The translations under genes were made by a program, and so were the position numbers. Below, piece after piece: positions 1 to 8,458 of a DNA stretch of 64,000 bases (within the stretch, counting starts at the first letter, position 1; each line of letters begins with the position of its first letter). The notes beneath the pieces were generated by a model, which saw only the letters and a list, made by a program, of their open reading frames with translations, did not search any database and was not told the DNA's origin. The stretch is from Ferrimonas balearica DSM 9799. GTDB lineage: Bacteria > Pseudomonadota > Gammaproteobacteria > Enterobacterales > Shewanellaceae. Where the stretch lies: contig NC_014541.1 of assembly GCF_000148645.1 (NCBI RefSeq), positions 2,937,139 to 3,001,138 of the forward strand, in the 5' to 3' direction.

Positions 1-47
1 CTAAAAACAATTCAAATTGGATTTGTTTTTTTGACTAGGAGCCCGTC

Positions 48-1598
48 ATGTTTGCTAAAACCACTGTTTCCGCTTTTGTAGCCTCTATCCTCTTTTCTGC
101 CCAAGCTGCTGCAGGCGTGCCATGGATCGCAAAAGAAAGTCATGACCTCAAAAATATCCCCTGGACTTCAGAGCAGGTAATTAAGCGCGAAACCGACCGA
201 GGCTCCGACAAAACAAAACAGGCAACCGTTCCCTGGATTAAGCAGGTTGAAGAATTTGCGACAGTTCCCTGGATCAAACAAGTCGAAGAGCTGGCCACCG
301 TACCGTGGATTAAGCAGACCGAAGAATTAGCTACCGTACCGTGGATTAAGCAGACCGAGGAATTGGCCACCGTACCGTGGATTAAGCAGACCGAGGAATT
401 GGCCACCGTACCGTGGATTAAACAGACCGAAGAACTGGCCACCGTACCGTGGATTAAACAGACCGAAGAACTGGCCACCGTACCGTGGATTAAGCAGACC
501 GAACTGGCCACCGTGCCGTGGATTAAGCAGACCGAGCTGGCCACCGTGCCGTGGATTAAGCAGACCGAGCTGGCCACCGTACCGTGGATCAAACAGACCG
601 AGCTGGCCACCGTACCGTGGATCAAGCAGACCGAGCTGGCCACCGTACCGTGGATCAAGCAGACCGAGCTGGCCACCGTGCCGTGGATTAAGCAGACCGA
701 ACTGGCCACCGTGCCGTGGATTAAGCAGACCGAAGAGCTGGCCACCGTGCCGTGGATTAAGCAGACCGAGCTGGCCACCGTACCGTGGATTAAGCAGACC
801 GAGCTGGCCACCGTGCCGTGGATTAAGCAGACCGAACTGGCCACCGTGCCGTGGATCAAGCAGACCGAACTGGCCACCGTACCGTGGATCAAGCAGACCG
901 AACTGGCCACCGTGCCGTGGATCAAGCAGACCGAACTGGCCACTGTACCGTGGATCAAGCAGACCGAGCTGGCCACCGTGCCGTGGATTAAGCAGACCGA
1001 ACTGGCCACCGTACCGTGGATCAAGCAGACCGAGCTGGCCACCGTGCCGTGGATTAAGCAGACCGAGCTGGCCACCGTACCGTGGATTAAGCAGACCGAA
1101 CTGGCCACCGTACCGTGGATTAAGCAGACCGAACTGGCCACCGTGCCGTGGATCAAGCAGACCGAGCTGGCCACCGTACCGTGGATTAAGCAGACCGAAC
1201 TGGCCACCGTACCGTGGATTAAGCAGACCGAACTGGCCACCGTGCCGTGGATCAAGCAGACCGAGCTGGCCACCGTGCCGTGGATTAAGCAGACCGAACT
1301 GGCCACCGTGCCGTGGATTAAGCAGACCGAGCTGGCCACCGTACCGTGGATTAAGCAGACCGAGCTGGCCACCGTACCGTGGATTAAGCAGACCGAACTG
1401 GCCACCGTACCGTGGATCAAGCAGACCGAACTGGCCACCGTGCCGTGGATTAAGCAGACCGAACTGGCCACCGTGCCGTGGATTAAGCAGACCGAACTGG
1501 CCACCGTACCGTGGATTAAGCAAAGCCAGCAAAAGCCTCAGCCCAAGCCTGAGAGCACCCGCAACATTCCCTGGCTGAAGCCTTCTTCCGTAGCCTAA
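48..1598 (+). CDS. Exported tandem-repeat protein with about 39 PWIKQ motifs
   Basis: I do not recognise this 516-residue protein. Residues 1-22 form a Sec signal peptide (charged MFAK, hydrophobic core, AQAAA cleavage region). Residues 60-485 consist of 38 uninterrupted units, 30 of 11 residues (TVPWIKQTELA) and 8 of 12 residues (TVPWIKQTEELA or close variants), followed by a partial unit. Three further (V/I)PW motifs flank the array (VPWIAK near 24, IPWTSE near 37, IPWLKP near 508). Each unit has one Trp, one Pro, one Lys and one Glu and no Cys or His, so metal chelation by Cys/His is unlikely. The start is fixed by AGGAG seven bases before the ATG. The mature protein is probably periplasmic or extracellular. 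It could be a structural repeat protein or a multi-core peptide precursor; the sequence does not decide between them. No processing or modification enzyme is visible downstream, and upstream lies outside the window. Confidence 0.85.
   Translation: MFAKTTVSAFVASILFSAQAAAGVPWIAKESHDLKNIPWTSEQVIKRETDRGSDKTKQATVPWIKQVEEFATVPWIKQVEELATVPWIKQTEELATVPWIKQTEELATVPWIKQTEELATVPWIKQTEELATVPWIKQTEELATVPWIKQTELATVPWIKQTELATVPWIKQTELATVPWIKQTELATVPWIKQTELATVPWIKQTELATVPWIKQTELATVPWIKQTEELATVPWIKQTELATVPWIKQTELATVPWIKQTELATVPWIKQTELATVPWIKQTELATVPWIKQTELATVPWIKQTELATVPWIKQTELATVPWIKQTELATVPWIKQTELATVPWIKQTELATVPWIKQTELATVPWIKQTELATVPWIKQTELATVPWIKQTELATVPWIKQTELATVPWIKQTELATVPWIKQTELATVPWIKQTELATVPWIKQTELATVPWIKQTELATVPWIKQTELATVPWIKQTELATVPWIKQSQQKPQPKPESTRNIPWLKPSSVA
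225..1523 (+). repeat. 33/36-bp in-frame tandem repeat array
   Basis: About 39 head-to-tail units with period 33 bp, or 36 bp where an extra Glu codon is present. The central units differ almost only at three synonymous positions (GTA/GTG, ATT/ATC and GAA/GAG), with occasional AAA/AAG. The first two or three units are more diverged in codons and residues. This pattern suggests homogenisation of the centre by unequal exchange or slippage under protein-level selection. The array leaves long antisense reading frames open, which are by-products of the repeat. Confidence 0.97.
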
Positions 1599-1625
1599 CG
1601 ACCAGACATCAGAGAGGTAGAAACG

Positions 1626-1745
1626 ATGACTATGCTGACCAAAATCAAACAAGCTCTGGGTCTTTGTCCTCGCCGCAAGAAAGTGGCACTGCCAAGCGGC
1701 CTGCAGAACCTGGAAGTGATCACCGCAGAACGTTGGTGGCACTAA
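1626..1745 (+). CDS. 39-residue mini-protein downstream of the PWIK repeat gene
   Basis: ATG at 1626 follows AGAGAGG at a good distance and the frame runs to TAA at 1743. It encodes a 39-residue peptide beginning MTMLTKIKQALGLC, with a basic CPRRKK stretch near residues 14-19 and ending in ERWWH. It has no signal peptide. It begins 28 bases after the repeat gene stop with no terminator between, and the next strong hairpin is downstream at 1808, so the two genes are probably cotranscribed. I do not recognise it. The good ribosome site and the position inside the apparent transcript argue for a real gene, but length is little evidence at this size. Confidence 0.55.
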   Translation: MTMLTKIKQALGLCPRRKKVALPSGLQNLEVITAERWWH

Positions 1746-1807
1746 GAGAGAACACCAAACCGGTGAGAGTGGGCTCCTGATGAATTGAGGAGCCGACAGG
1801 AAAAATC

Positions 1808-1843
1808 AACGCGGTCAGCTGTCCCAGCTGGCCGCGTTTTTTT
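1808..1843. terminator. Bidirectional rho-independent terminator
   Basis: A 14-bp stem (AACGCGGTCAGCTG against CAGCTGGCCGCGTT, one G-T wobble) with a three-base loop is followed by a run of T on the plus strand and preceded by A residues. It ends the PWIK repeat/mini-gene transcript. The minus-strand gene ending at 1815 has its stop codon and last residues inside the stem. Confidence 0.85.
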
Positions 1844-2009
1844 GCACCGCACGACGATGCAGCTGGCGCTCGGCCTGGAACAGCGGCCACAGCAACGGGC
1901 CCAGCAACAGCCCCTGAATCAGCCAGCGTCGGGGCGCCATCCCCGCTTTCAACGCTTCCAAATAGAAAAACGGTGCCGACAGCACCGCCACAAACAACCA
2001 CAACAGCAT
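1815..2009 (-). CDS. Small membrane protein, 64 aa
   Basis: Starting at ATG 2009 (AGGGGG six bases upstream) this encodes 64 residues: an N-terminal transmembrane segment (MLLWLFVAVLSAPFFYLEA), a second hydrophobic segment (LIQGLLLGPLLWPLF), and a basic C-terminus. The motif GPLLWPLF and the general shape look like small conserved inner-membrane proteins of Shewanella-type genomes, but I cannot name a family. A slightly longer start at 2027 exists but lacks the ribosome site. It follows fadJ on the same strand but is separated from it by a terminator, so it probably has its own promoter. Function unknown. Confidence 0.6.
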   Translation of the reverse strand: MLLWLFVAVLSAPFFYLEALKAGMAPRRWLIQGLLLGPLLWPLFQAERQLHRRAVQKNAASWDS

Positions 2010-2065
2010 CGAACCCCCTAACATCACTGCGCGAAAATTGTACCAATTAAATTCACCAGCGAAAT

Positions 2066-2091
2066 AAAAAGGCGCCCGGGGGCGCCTTTTT
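2066..2091. terminator. Terminator after fadIJ
   Basis: AAAAAGGCGCC and GGCGCCTTTTT form a GC-rich hairpin flanked by A and T runs, 24 bases after the fadJ stop on the minus strand. Confidence 0.85.
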
Positions 2092-2114
2092 GTGATCAGG
2101 ATCTCATCCCATTA

Positions 2115-4241
2115 TCAAGGGTAGAAACGCTCGTCCTGCTCGGCCATCGCCACCAGCTTATCCGCAGGAGCGAATCGGTCGCCAAATCGCTCCTGGTAGC
2201 TTCTGAGGCGCTCTACCAGGGACTTGGCACCCAAGCGGTCGATGTAGCGGAACGGGCCGCCCAGAAACGGCGGGAAGCCGATACCAAAGATGGCACCGAT
2301 GTCGCCGTCACGGGGTGAGGCGATGATGCCCTCCTCCAGGCAGCGGACGGCCTCGTTCAGCATCTGCACCACACAGCGCTCCGCCAGCTCAGATTGGCTC
2401 AGGCGGCCTTGCGGTTGAATCCCAAGCACCTGGTAAACCGACTCATCGACCGGTTTTTTCCCCTTCGCCTTGCCACCGTACTGGTAAAAGCCCTTTCCGT
2501 TCTTCCGGCCCTTCCGGTCGTCCGCCAATAATTTGGCGAAAGCGGCGGGTGCCGCAAACCGTGATCCCAGTTCACTCTCAAGGATTGGCGAAATTTTGGC
2601 ACCGACGTCAATACCCACTTCATCCAGCAGAGTGACCGGTCCCACCGGGAAACCAAACTTCACCAACGCCTTGTCCAGCGCTTCAACCGGCTCGCCATCC
2701 AGCAGCAGGTTGGCGGCTTCGTTCATGTAGAGGGCCAGGATTCGGTTCACATAGAAGCCCGCGCCGTCCTGCACCACGATCGGGGTTTTACCCTGCTTGC
2801 GGGCAAAGGCGACGGTGGTGGCGATGGTTTCAGCGGAGGTGCCTTTGTGGGCAATCACCTCCACCAGCGGCATCTTCTCCACCGGAGAGAAGTAGTGCAG
2901 GCCGATCACTTTATCCGGACGGCTCGCCGCCTCGGCAATCTGGCCTATCGGCAAGGAGGAGGTGTTGGAGGCGAAGATGGTGTGTTCACCGCAGTTGGCT
3001 TCCACATCCTTCACCATCTGGTGCTTCAGGTTCAGATCCTCAAACACCGCTTCCACCACGATATCCACATCTTTGATGCCGTCGTAGCGGGTGGTGGTTG
3101 AGAGCAGGCTCATCGCCTTGTCCCGTTGGGCCGGGGTCATCTGGCGTTTCTTAACCCGCTTGTCCACTTGCTTGTAGCTGTAGGCCAGCGCGTTTTGCAG
3201 GCCCGGCTCAGCGATGTCCTTGATGCGGGCCGGCAGTTTCGCCTTCAGGGCGGTAACCGAGGCGATACCCCCACCCATCAGGCCGCCGCCCAGTACCATC
3301 ACCTTGTTCAGCGGTAACGGTTTCGCGTCACCCGCACCACTCTCTTTCTTCATCTCAGTGGTGGCAAAGAAGATGGAGCGCAACGCTTCGGACTCCGGCG
3401 TCATCACCAGCTCACCGAAGTGACGGGCTTCCACCTCGTAACCGGCATCCAGCCCCTTCTCAAGGCCGGTGCGCACGCAGTCGATGATCTTCAGCGGCGC
3501 TGGGTAGTTGCCCTGGGTCTTGGCCAGCACCTTCTTGCCCGCCTGGTCAAAGATCACCTTGCGGCCAAAGGCGGTGCTTTCCAGCAGCTTCTCCGCCCCT
3601 TTGAGGTTCGGCTTCACCGCTTTGCGCTTACCTTTGAGGGCGTACTCACGGGCCACGTCCACTAACACGGACAGCGGCACCGTCTCCTCCACCAGGCCAA
3701 ATTTCTTCGCCTGCTTGGCGCGCAACTGGCGACCGGACAGCATCATATCCAGTGAGCGGGCCACCCCCACCAGGCGCGGCAGGCGCTGAGTACCACCGCC
3801 GCCGGGCAACAGGCCCAGCTGCACTTCCGGCACGCCCAGTACGGTTTTGGCACTGTCGGAGCAGATGCGATAGTCACAGGCCAGGGCCAGCTCCAGGCCA
3901 CCGCCGAGGCAGGGGCCATCAATGGCTGCCACCACCGGCACCTTCAGGGCGGCCAGCTCATTAAACAGTTGCTGGGCGCCGCGGGAGATCTGATAGGCAT
4001 CATCGGTGGTTTTGCAGGCCGCCAGCATGGCGATATCGGCACCGGCAATAAAGGAGCCGGGCTTACCGGAGGTGAACACCACCCCTTTGATGCTGCTGTC
4101 CTGAACAATCTCACCCAGCAGGTCACGCACCTCAGCGGCAAAACTGTCGCGCAGGGTGTTCATGCTCTCACCGGGGACGTCCATGGTGATGATGGCGACG
4201 CCATCATTGCCCACGTCGAGGCTAAAGGTCTTATCACTCAT
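2115..4241 (-). CDS. fadJ: Fatty acid oxidation complex subunit alpha FadJ
   Basis: A 708-residue multifunctional beta-oxidation enzyme: enoyl-CoA hydratase/isomerase at the N-terminus, L-3-hydroxyacyl-CoA dehydrogenase in the middle and C-terminus. The oxyanion/catalytic region [14 protein letters not shown] carries Glu117, and [12 protein letters not shown] carries Glu139, the two hydratase glutamates. Near residue 320 the Rossmann motif GGGLMGGG binds NAD, and [15 protein letters not shown] carries the dehydrogenase histidine. Length and the fadI-fadJ gene order match the FadJ (rather than FadB) type. Its ATG overlaps the fadI stop by one base (TAATG), so translation is coupled. It forms a cytosolic complex with FadI that shortens acyl-CoAs. 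Confidence 0.96.
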   Translation of the reverse strand: MSDKTFSLDVGNDGVAIITMDVPGESMNTLRDSFAAEVRDLLGEIVQDSSIKGVVFTSGKPGSFIAGADIAMLAACKTTDDAYQISRGAQQLFNELAALKVPVVAAIDGPCLGGGLELALACDYRICSDSAKTVLGVPEVQLGLLPGGGGTQRLPRLVGVARSLDMMLSGRQLRAKQAKKFGLVEETVPLSVLVDVAREYALKGKRKAVKPNLKGAEKLLESTAFGRKVIFDQAGKKVLAKTQGNYPAPLKIIDCVRTGLEKGLDAGYEVEARHFGELVMTPESEALRSIFFATTEMKKESGAGDAKPLPLNKVMVLGGGLMGGGIASVTALKAKLPARIKDIAEPGLQNALAYSYKQVDKRVKKRQMTPAQRDKAMSLLSTTTRYDGIKDVDIVVEAVFEDLNLKHQMVKDVEANCGEHTIFASNTSSLPIGQIAEAASRPDKVIGLHYFSPVEKMPLVEVIAHKGTSAETIATTVAFARKQGKTPIVVQDGAGFYVNRILALYMNEAANLLLDGEPVEALDKALVKFGFPVGPVTLLDEVGIDVGAKISPILESELGSRFAAPAAFAKLLADDRKGRKNGKGFYQYGGKAKGKKPVDESVYQVLGIQPQGRLSQSELAERCVVQMLNEAVRCLEEGIIASPRDGDIGAIFGIGFPPFLGGPFRYIDRLGAKSLVERLRSYQERFGDRFAPADKLVAMAEQDERFYP

Positions 4242-5551
4242 TATTCGGCCTCCACAATCATCGCTGCACCCAGGCCACCGGCCGCACAGGCGGTGGTCAG
4301 TGCGGTACCGCCACCGCGGCGTTTCAGTTCACGGCAGACCTGAGTGATCAGGCGCGCACCGGTGGCCGCGAAGGGGTGGCCGTAGGCCAGTGAGCCGCCC
4401 ATCACGTTGAACTTGGTCATGTCGATTTCGCCGATCGCCTCGCTGCGACCCAGCTTCTCTTCGGCAAACTTGCGGCTGGCAAACATCTTCACGTTGGCCA
4501 GGGCCTGAGCGGCAAAGGCTTCGTGCATCTCGATCAGGTCAAGGTCAGCCAGGTTCATGCCGGCACGCTCCAGCGCCAGCGGGGTGGCGTAGGAGGGGCC
4601 CATCAACATGTCTTCCCAGACATCGATGGCGGCAAAGGCGTAGCTCTTGATGTAGCCGATCGGCTCATAGCCCATCGCTTTGGCTTTGCTTTCCGGCATC
4701 AGCAGCAGGGCTGAGGCGCCGTCGGTTAGCGGGGTGGAGTTGGCGGCACTGACGCTGCCATGTTTGCGGTCAAACACCGGCTTCAGCTTGGCCAGTTTGG
4801 CCAGCTGGATATCGGCACGGATGTTGTTGTCACGCTCAATGTAGTGCTTGTAGGGCGGAATGTGGCAGGTCATCACCTCGTCGGTGAGCAGGCCCTCGTC
4901 CCAGCTCTTGGCCGCCAGCTGATGTGAACGTACCGCCATCTCATCCTGGGCCTGGCGGGTGATGCCATGACTCTTGGCCATCTGTTCCGCGGTTTGCCCC
5001 ATCGACAGCCCGGTAGAGTATTCCGCCACCGCCGGCGGCACCGGCAGCAGGTCTTTCATCTTCAGCTTTTTGATGATGTTCAGGCGCTGGCCCAGCGAGC
5101 GTGCCTTATTCAGGTCCACCAGGGCGTGTGCCAGTCGGCGGCTGACCCCAATCGGCAGCACCGAGCTGGAGTCCGCACCACCGGCAATGCCCACTTCGAC
5201 GCTGCCCGCCATAATGGATTCGGCAACGTTGACGGCCGACTGGAAGGAGGTGGCGCACGCGCGGGATACGGAATAGGCGTCGGTGTGCACCGACATGCCG
5301 GTGCCCAGTACGATTTCGCGGGCAATATTGGGGGCGGCGGGCATCTGCACCACCTGGCCATAGACCACCTGGTCCACCACTTTCGGGTCCAGATCATGTC
5401 GGGCCAGCAGTTCACTGACCACCATCTTGCCCATATCCAGCGCGCTCACCCCGTGGAATTCGGTCGCCTGGCGGGCAAATGGGGTGCGCAATCCCGCCAC
5501 AATGGCGATCCGATCGCCCGTCGCGGTTTTGACCTCTTGTCGTCGACTCAT
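4241..5551 (-). CDS. fadI: Acetyl-CoA C-acyltransferase FadI (3-ketoacyl-CoA thiolase)
   Basis: A 436-residue thiolase, the usual FadI length, when started at ATG 5551 ([10 protein letters not shown]), which has GAGAGG upstream; the frame is open further upstream but those residues look non-coding. Nucleophilic Cys99 lies in SRACATS. The other thiolase signatures are [23 protein letters not shown] (catalytic His) and TACAAGG (second catalytic Cys near the C-terminus). It cleaves 3-ketoacyl-CoA to acetyl-CoA and a shortened acyl-CoA together with FadJ. A FadR-like operator and a sigma-70-like promoter lie upstream. Confidence 0.96.
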   Translation of the reverse strand: MSRRQEVKTATGDRIAIVAGLRTPFARQATEFHGVSALDMGKMVVSELLARHDLDPKVVDQVVYGQVVQMPAAPNIAREIVLGTGMSVHTDAYSVSRACATSFQSAVNVAESIMAGSVEVGIAGGADSSSVLPIGVSRRLAHALVDLNKARSLGQRLNIIKKLKMKDLLPVPPAVAEYSTGLSMGQTAEQMAKSHGITRQAQDEMAVRSHQLAAKSWDEGLLTDEVMTCHIPPYKHYIERDNNIRADIQLAKLAKLKPVFDRKHGSVSAANSTPLTDGASALLLMPESKAKAMGYEPIGYIKSYAFAAIDVWEDMLMGPSYATPLALERAGMNLADLDLIEMHEAFAAQALANVKMFASRKFAEEKLGRSEAIGEIDMTKFNVMGGSLAYGHPFAATGARLITQVCRELKRRGGGTALTTACAAGGLGAAMIVEAE

Positions 5552-5598
5552 CGCTGTTCCTCTCGATGGGGGCCAGACTGGGTTCAAAGTGTGATCCG

Positions 5599-5615
5599 CG
5601 ATGGTCTGACCAGTA
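5599..5615. promoter_or_regulatory. FadR-like operator of fadIJ
   Basis: The core TGGTCTGACCAGT matches the gammaproteobacterial FadR consensus (TGGTCNGACCAGT) at every specified base; the outermost bases are less conserved. It lies about 50 bases upstream of fadI and just downstream of the predicted start point of the promoter at 5628-5655, a position suited to repression relieved by long-chain acyl-CoA. Confidence 0.7.
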
Positions 5616-5627
5616 AAACGTGACCTG

Positions 5628-5655
5628 ATTCTAACTTTTCGTGGCGCAGTTTCAA
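5628..5655 (-). promoter_or_regulatory. Candidate sigma-70 promoter of fadIJ
   Basis: On the minus strand TTGAAA (5655-5650), a 16-base spacer and TAGAAT (5633-5628) make a near-consensus promoter. The expected start point is near 5621, just upstream of the FadR-like operator. Confidence 0.5.
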
Positions 5656-5700
5656 ACAGTTGTGTAAATCCGCCAGCCCCGGTTCGCACGTCAGCGCCCC

Positions 5701-5729
5701 TTGAATCCGATTGCTGTCCTCGTTATAAC
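5701..5729 (+). promoter_or_regulatory. Candidate sigma-70 promoter upstream of the 5761 gene
   Basis: TTGAAT, a 17-base spacer and TATAAC. The TTG is also a possible start codon in frame with the next gene, but this promoter-like layout favours starting that gene at ATG 5761. Confidence 0.45.
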
Positions 5730-5760
5730 GGCGAGTACGTTGATTTACACACGTTTTTTT

Positions 5761-6102
5761 ATGAAGCCGGATTTTAATCAAAGTCGTCGCCCTCTCTCCG
5801 TTTGGATCGCCCTGCTCTATCTGCCGCTCGGTGTCCAGATGCTGTTCTGGATGATGGGGTTCGGCCATGTCGATTTCTCACTCCCCAACAGCCTGATGGG
5901 GATCCCGGATATGCTGCTGCGCTACTACATCGGCGTCACCGTGTTACTGTATCCGGCATTCTTTGCCTATGGCCTGTTCTACGCGCTGCACCTGAATCGC
6001 ACCGGTGCGCCGGCGTGGAAAGTGGTCCGGGCCAGTTTTATCCCCTTTTTAAGCGCCGCCCCCTACCTGCTGGTAGGCGAGATGCAAGCCACCTTCGCCT
6101 GA
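5761..6102 (+). CDS. Small three-helix membrane protein upstream of moxR
   Basis: From ATG 5761 this encodes 113 residues with three predicted transmembrane segments (IALLYLPLGVQMLFWMMGF; YYIGVTVLLYPAFFAYGLFYAL; and FIPFLSAAPYLLVG). I do not recognise a family. A longer form from TTG 5701 (133 aa) would add a short hydrophobic stretch but runs through a good -35/-10 pair and lacks a ribosome site. It precedes moxR by 24 bases on the same strand, so it may be the first gene of the Bat transcript. Confidence 0.6.
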   Translation: MKPDFNQSRRPLSVWIALLYLPLGVQMLFWMMGFGHVDFSLPNSLMGIPDMLLRYYIGVTVLLYPAFFAYGLFYALHLNRTGAPAWKVVRASFIPFLSAAPYLLVGEMQATFA

Positions 6103-6126
6103 TGGCGTACTAGCGACGAGGACCCC

Positions 6127-7083
6127 ATGCAGCTGGAACGACTCAACCAGATCCAACACTATCTGCAGCAGATGGTGCTGGGTCAGCCCGCCCTGGTAGA
6201 AGGGCTGCTTATCGCCCTGATCGCGGATGGCCACCTGCTGGTCGAGGGCCCGCCGGGGCTGGCTAAGACCCGGGCGGTCAAGGCGCTGGCCGACTGCATC
6301 CAGGGCAACTTCCACCGGGTGCAGTTCACCCCGGACCTGCTGCCCGCTGACCTCACCGGCACCGACATCTTTCGCCAGGAAACCGGCCAGTTCGAGTTTC
6401 AGCCCGGGCCGCTGTTTCACAACCTGATCCTCGCCGATGAGATCAACCGGGCACCGGCGAAAGTGCAATCCGCCCTGCTCGAAGCGATGGCGGAGGGCCA
6501 GATCACCGTGGGCAAACGCAGCTACCCGCTGCCCAAGCTGTTCCTGGTGATGGCGACCCAGAACCCGATTGAGAACGAAGGCACCTACCCGCTGCCGGAA
6601 GCCCAGCTCGACCGCTTCCTGCTGCATCTGGCGCTGGATTACCCCAACGCCGAGACCGAACGCCAGATCCTGGCCCTGTCCCGCAATGAAGCGATGAGCG
6701 CCCCGCTCAGCGCCCCGGAACCCCTGAGCGAAGCGGAGCTGTTCTCCGCCCGCCGTCAGGCGCTGGACCTCTACCTCGCTCCTCAGCTTGAGGGCTATAT
6801 GGTGGAGCTGGTGATGGCCACCCGAACTCCGGCCCGCTATGACGAAACCCTGGCCAACTGGATTCAGTGGGGCGTCAGCCCCCGTGCCACCATCGCGCTG
6901 GAGCGCTGCGCCCGGGCCCGCGCCTGGATCTGTGGCCGCGACTACGTGGCCCCGGAAGACATCCAGGCGGTGGCCCCCAATGTTCTGCGCCACCGCATCC
7001 TGCTGAGCTATCAGGCCGAAGCTGAGGGCGTTAACGCCGACCAGGTGATTCACCGCATTCTGAAACTGGTGGCCGTGCCCTGA
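6127..7083 (+). CDS. MoxR-family AAA+ ATPase
   Basis: A 318-residue MoxR ATPase. Walker A GPPGLAKT lies at residues 41-48, Walker B LILADE near 100-105, and the sensor 1 region is MATQNPIENEGTYPLPEAQLDRFL. The C-terminal part is the AAA lid. MoxR proteins act as chaperones that work with VWA-domain partners, here the DUF58, BatA and BatB proteins encoded directly after it. A GAGGA ribosome site precedes the ATG. Its TGA overlaps the next ATG (TGATG). Confidence 0.93.
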   Translation: MQLERLNQIQHYLQQMVLGQPALVEGLLIALIADGHLLVEGPPGLAKTRAVKALADCIQGNFHRVQFTPDLLPADLTGTDIFRQETGQFEFQPGPLFHNLILADEINRAPAKVQSALLEAMAEGQITVGKRSYPLPKLFLVMATQNPIENEGTYPLPEAQLDRFLLHLALDYPNAETERQILALSRNEAMSAPLSAPEPLSEAELFSARRQALDLYLAPQLEGYMVELVMATRTPARYDETLANWIQWGVSPRATIALERCARARAWICGRDYVAPEDIQAVAPNVLRHRILLSYQAEAEGVNADQVIHRILKLVAVP

Positions 7084-8003
7084 TGTCCGCCCCGTCCGAC
7101 CTGCCCCGTCACGGCGACGGGGTAACCCTGACCCTGCCGGAGCTGCTGGCCCGGGCCGAACACCGCAGCCTGGTGCAGAGCCACCACAGCGGCCAGGCCC
7201 GTGCGCTGATGGCCGGTGAGCGCCTGAGCCGCCTGAAAGGGCGCGGCATGGAGTTCTCCGAAGTGCGCGGTTACCAACCTGGTGACGACGTGCGCACCAT
7301 TGACTGGCGGGTCACCGCCCGCACCGGCAAAGCCCACACCAAGCTGTTCCGCGAAGAGCGGGAACGGCCAGTGTTGCTGTGCGTCGACCTTGGCCAGCGG
7401 ATGCATTACGGTTCCGAACTGCTGCTGCAATCGGTGCAGGCCGCCCACCTGGCGGCACTGTTGGGCTGGCACGTCAGCGCCGAAGGGGATCGGCTCGGCG
7501 GCCTGATCCTCAGCGAGCGCGGCCACCGGGAGCTCAAGCCCCGCGCCCGTCGCAGCGGGCTGCTGGCCCTGCTGGAAGCGCTGGTGGAGCTGCACCCCGG
7601 TGACGACAGCGAGGACAACGATTACTGGTCAGCGGGACTGCAGCGGCTGGAACGACTGGCCCGGCCCGGCACCACCGTGGTGGTGATCACCAATACCCTT
7701 GGCCTCGACAGCGCCAGCCTGGAGCGGCTGGCCCGCTTAAAACGTCATGCCGAGGTACGAGTGTTCAACATCACCGATCCGCTGTTTGACCGCCTCAAAG
7801 CCAGCCGCGGCCTGCTGCCGGTTCGCCAATCCCATTCCGGCCAATCCGGCTGGCTGAGCCGGGAGCGTCGTGACGCGTTGGCCAACCACTGGCACCAGGC
7901 CCAGGCCAACGCCCTCAATGGCGTCCGCCAGCGTCAGCTGATCTACAGCGAGATCAGTGCCACGCAACCACTGGAACAGCAATGGCGGAGGTTGTGGCTA
8001 TGA
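7083..8003 (+). CDS. DUF58 domain protein of the Bat operon
   Basis: A 306-residue cytosolic DUF58 protein. The family signature covers residues about 55-95: GMEFSEVRGYQPGDDVRTIDWRV, split here as GRGMEFSEVRGY and GDDVRTIDWRVTAR, followed by KLFREERERPVLLCVDLG, which resembles a degenerate VWA fold. DUF58 genes nearly always follow moxR. It overlaps moxR (TGATG) and the following DUF4381 gene (ATGA), indicating coupled translation. Its biochemical role is not established. Confidence 0.9.
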   Translation: MSAPSDLPRHGDGVTLTLPELLARAEHRSLVQSHHSGQARALMAGERLSRLKGRGMEFSEVRGYQPGDDVRTIDWRVTARTGKAHTKLFREERERPVLLCVDLGQRMHYGSELLLQSVQAAHLAALLGWHVSAEGDRLGGLILSERGHRELKPRARRSGLLALLEALVELHPGDDSEDNDYWSAGLQRLERLARPGTTVVVITNTLGLDSASLERLARLKRHAEVRVFNITDPLFDRLKASRGLLPVRQSHSGQSGWLSRERRDALANHWHQAQANALNGVRQRQLIYSEISATQPLEQQWRRLWL

Positions 8004-8458
8004 ACGCCTCCGACGCCCTGCACGACATTATCCTGCCCAGCCAACTCAACCCCTGGCCACCTCTGCTGGTCTGGCTGCTGCTGGCCATCCTGCTGGTTGC
8101 CCTGATTGCACTGGCCCTCTGGCAGTGGCGCCGTTACCGCCGCCTGGCTCCGGTGCGCGCAGCGCAGAAGCAGCTTGCTCAACTGCGCGCCGACGACCGT
8201 GAGCTGCCACGTCAGGTGCATGACCTGCTGAAACGCACCGCCATGAGTTACGTCCCCCGCGAGCGCGTGGCCGAACTCAGCGTTAAGGATTGGTATGACT
8301 GGCTTGACCAAGCACTGCCGGAATCCCAACGGGGCCAATGGCTGGACCTGATGGGCAACCCCTATCGCCGTGACAGTGGTCATGGCGGTCAGGCGCTGCT
8401 GAATCATGCCCGCCAAACCCTGCCCAAACTGGCAAACGCCCGGGAGGCCCAATGCTGA
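8000..8458 (+). CDS. DUF4381 membrane protein of the Bat operon
   Basis: Starting at ATG 8000 (GGAGG eight bases upstream; the ATG overlaps the previous stop as ATGA) gives 152 residues. An N-terminal hydrophobic segment (PPLLVWLLLAILLVALIALAL, residues about 19-39) anchors a basic cytoplasmic region with ELPRQVHDLLKRTAMSYVPRERVAELS, the pattern of DUF4381. It sits in the conserved moxR-DUF58-DUF4381-batA order and probably forms part of the membrane complex. Confidence 0.85.
   Translation: MNASDALHDIILPSQLNPWPPLLVWLLLAILLVALIALALWQWRRYRRLAPVRAAQKQLAQLRADDRELPRQVHDLLKRTAMSYVPRERVAELSVKDWYDWLDQALPESQRGQWLDLMGNPYRRDSGHGGQALLNHARQTLPKLANAREAQC

Noticed and set aside
225-1523. CRISPR array
   Set aside because: Units are contiguous with no unique spacers and lie inside a coding frame.
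140-1742. Long antisense open frames across the repeat array
   Set aside because: Periodic 33/36-bp repeats keep several frames open; they have no ribosome sites and read as simple repeats (SVCLIHGTVAS, LLNPRYGGQFG).
5701-5760. TTG start extending the 5761 membrane protein
   Set aside because: The segment has a good -35/-10 layout with a 17-base spacer and no ribosome site.
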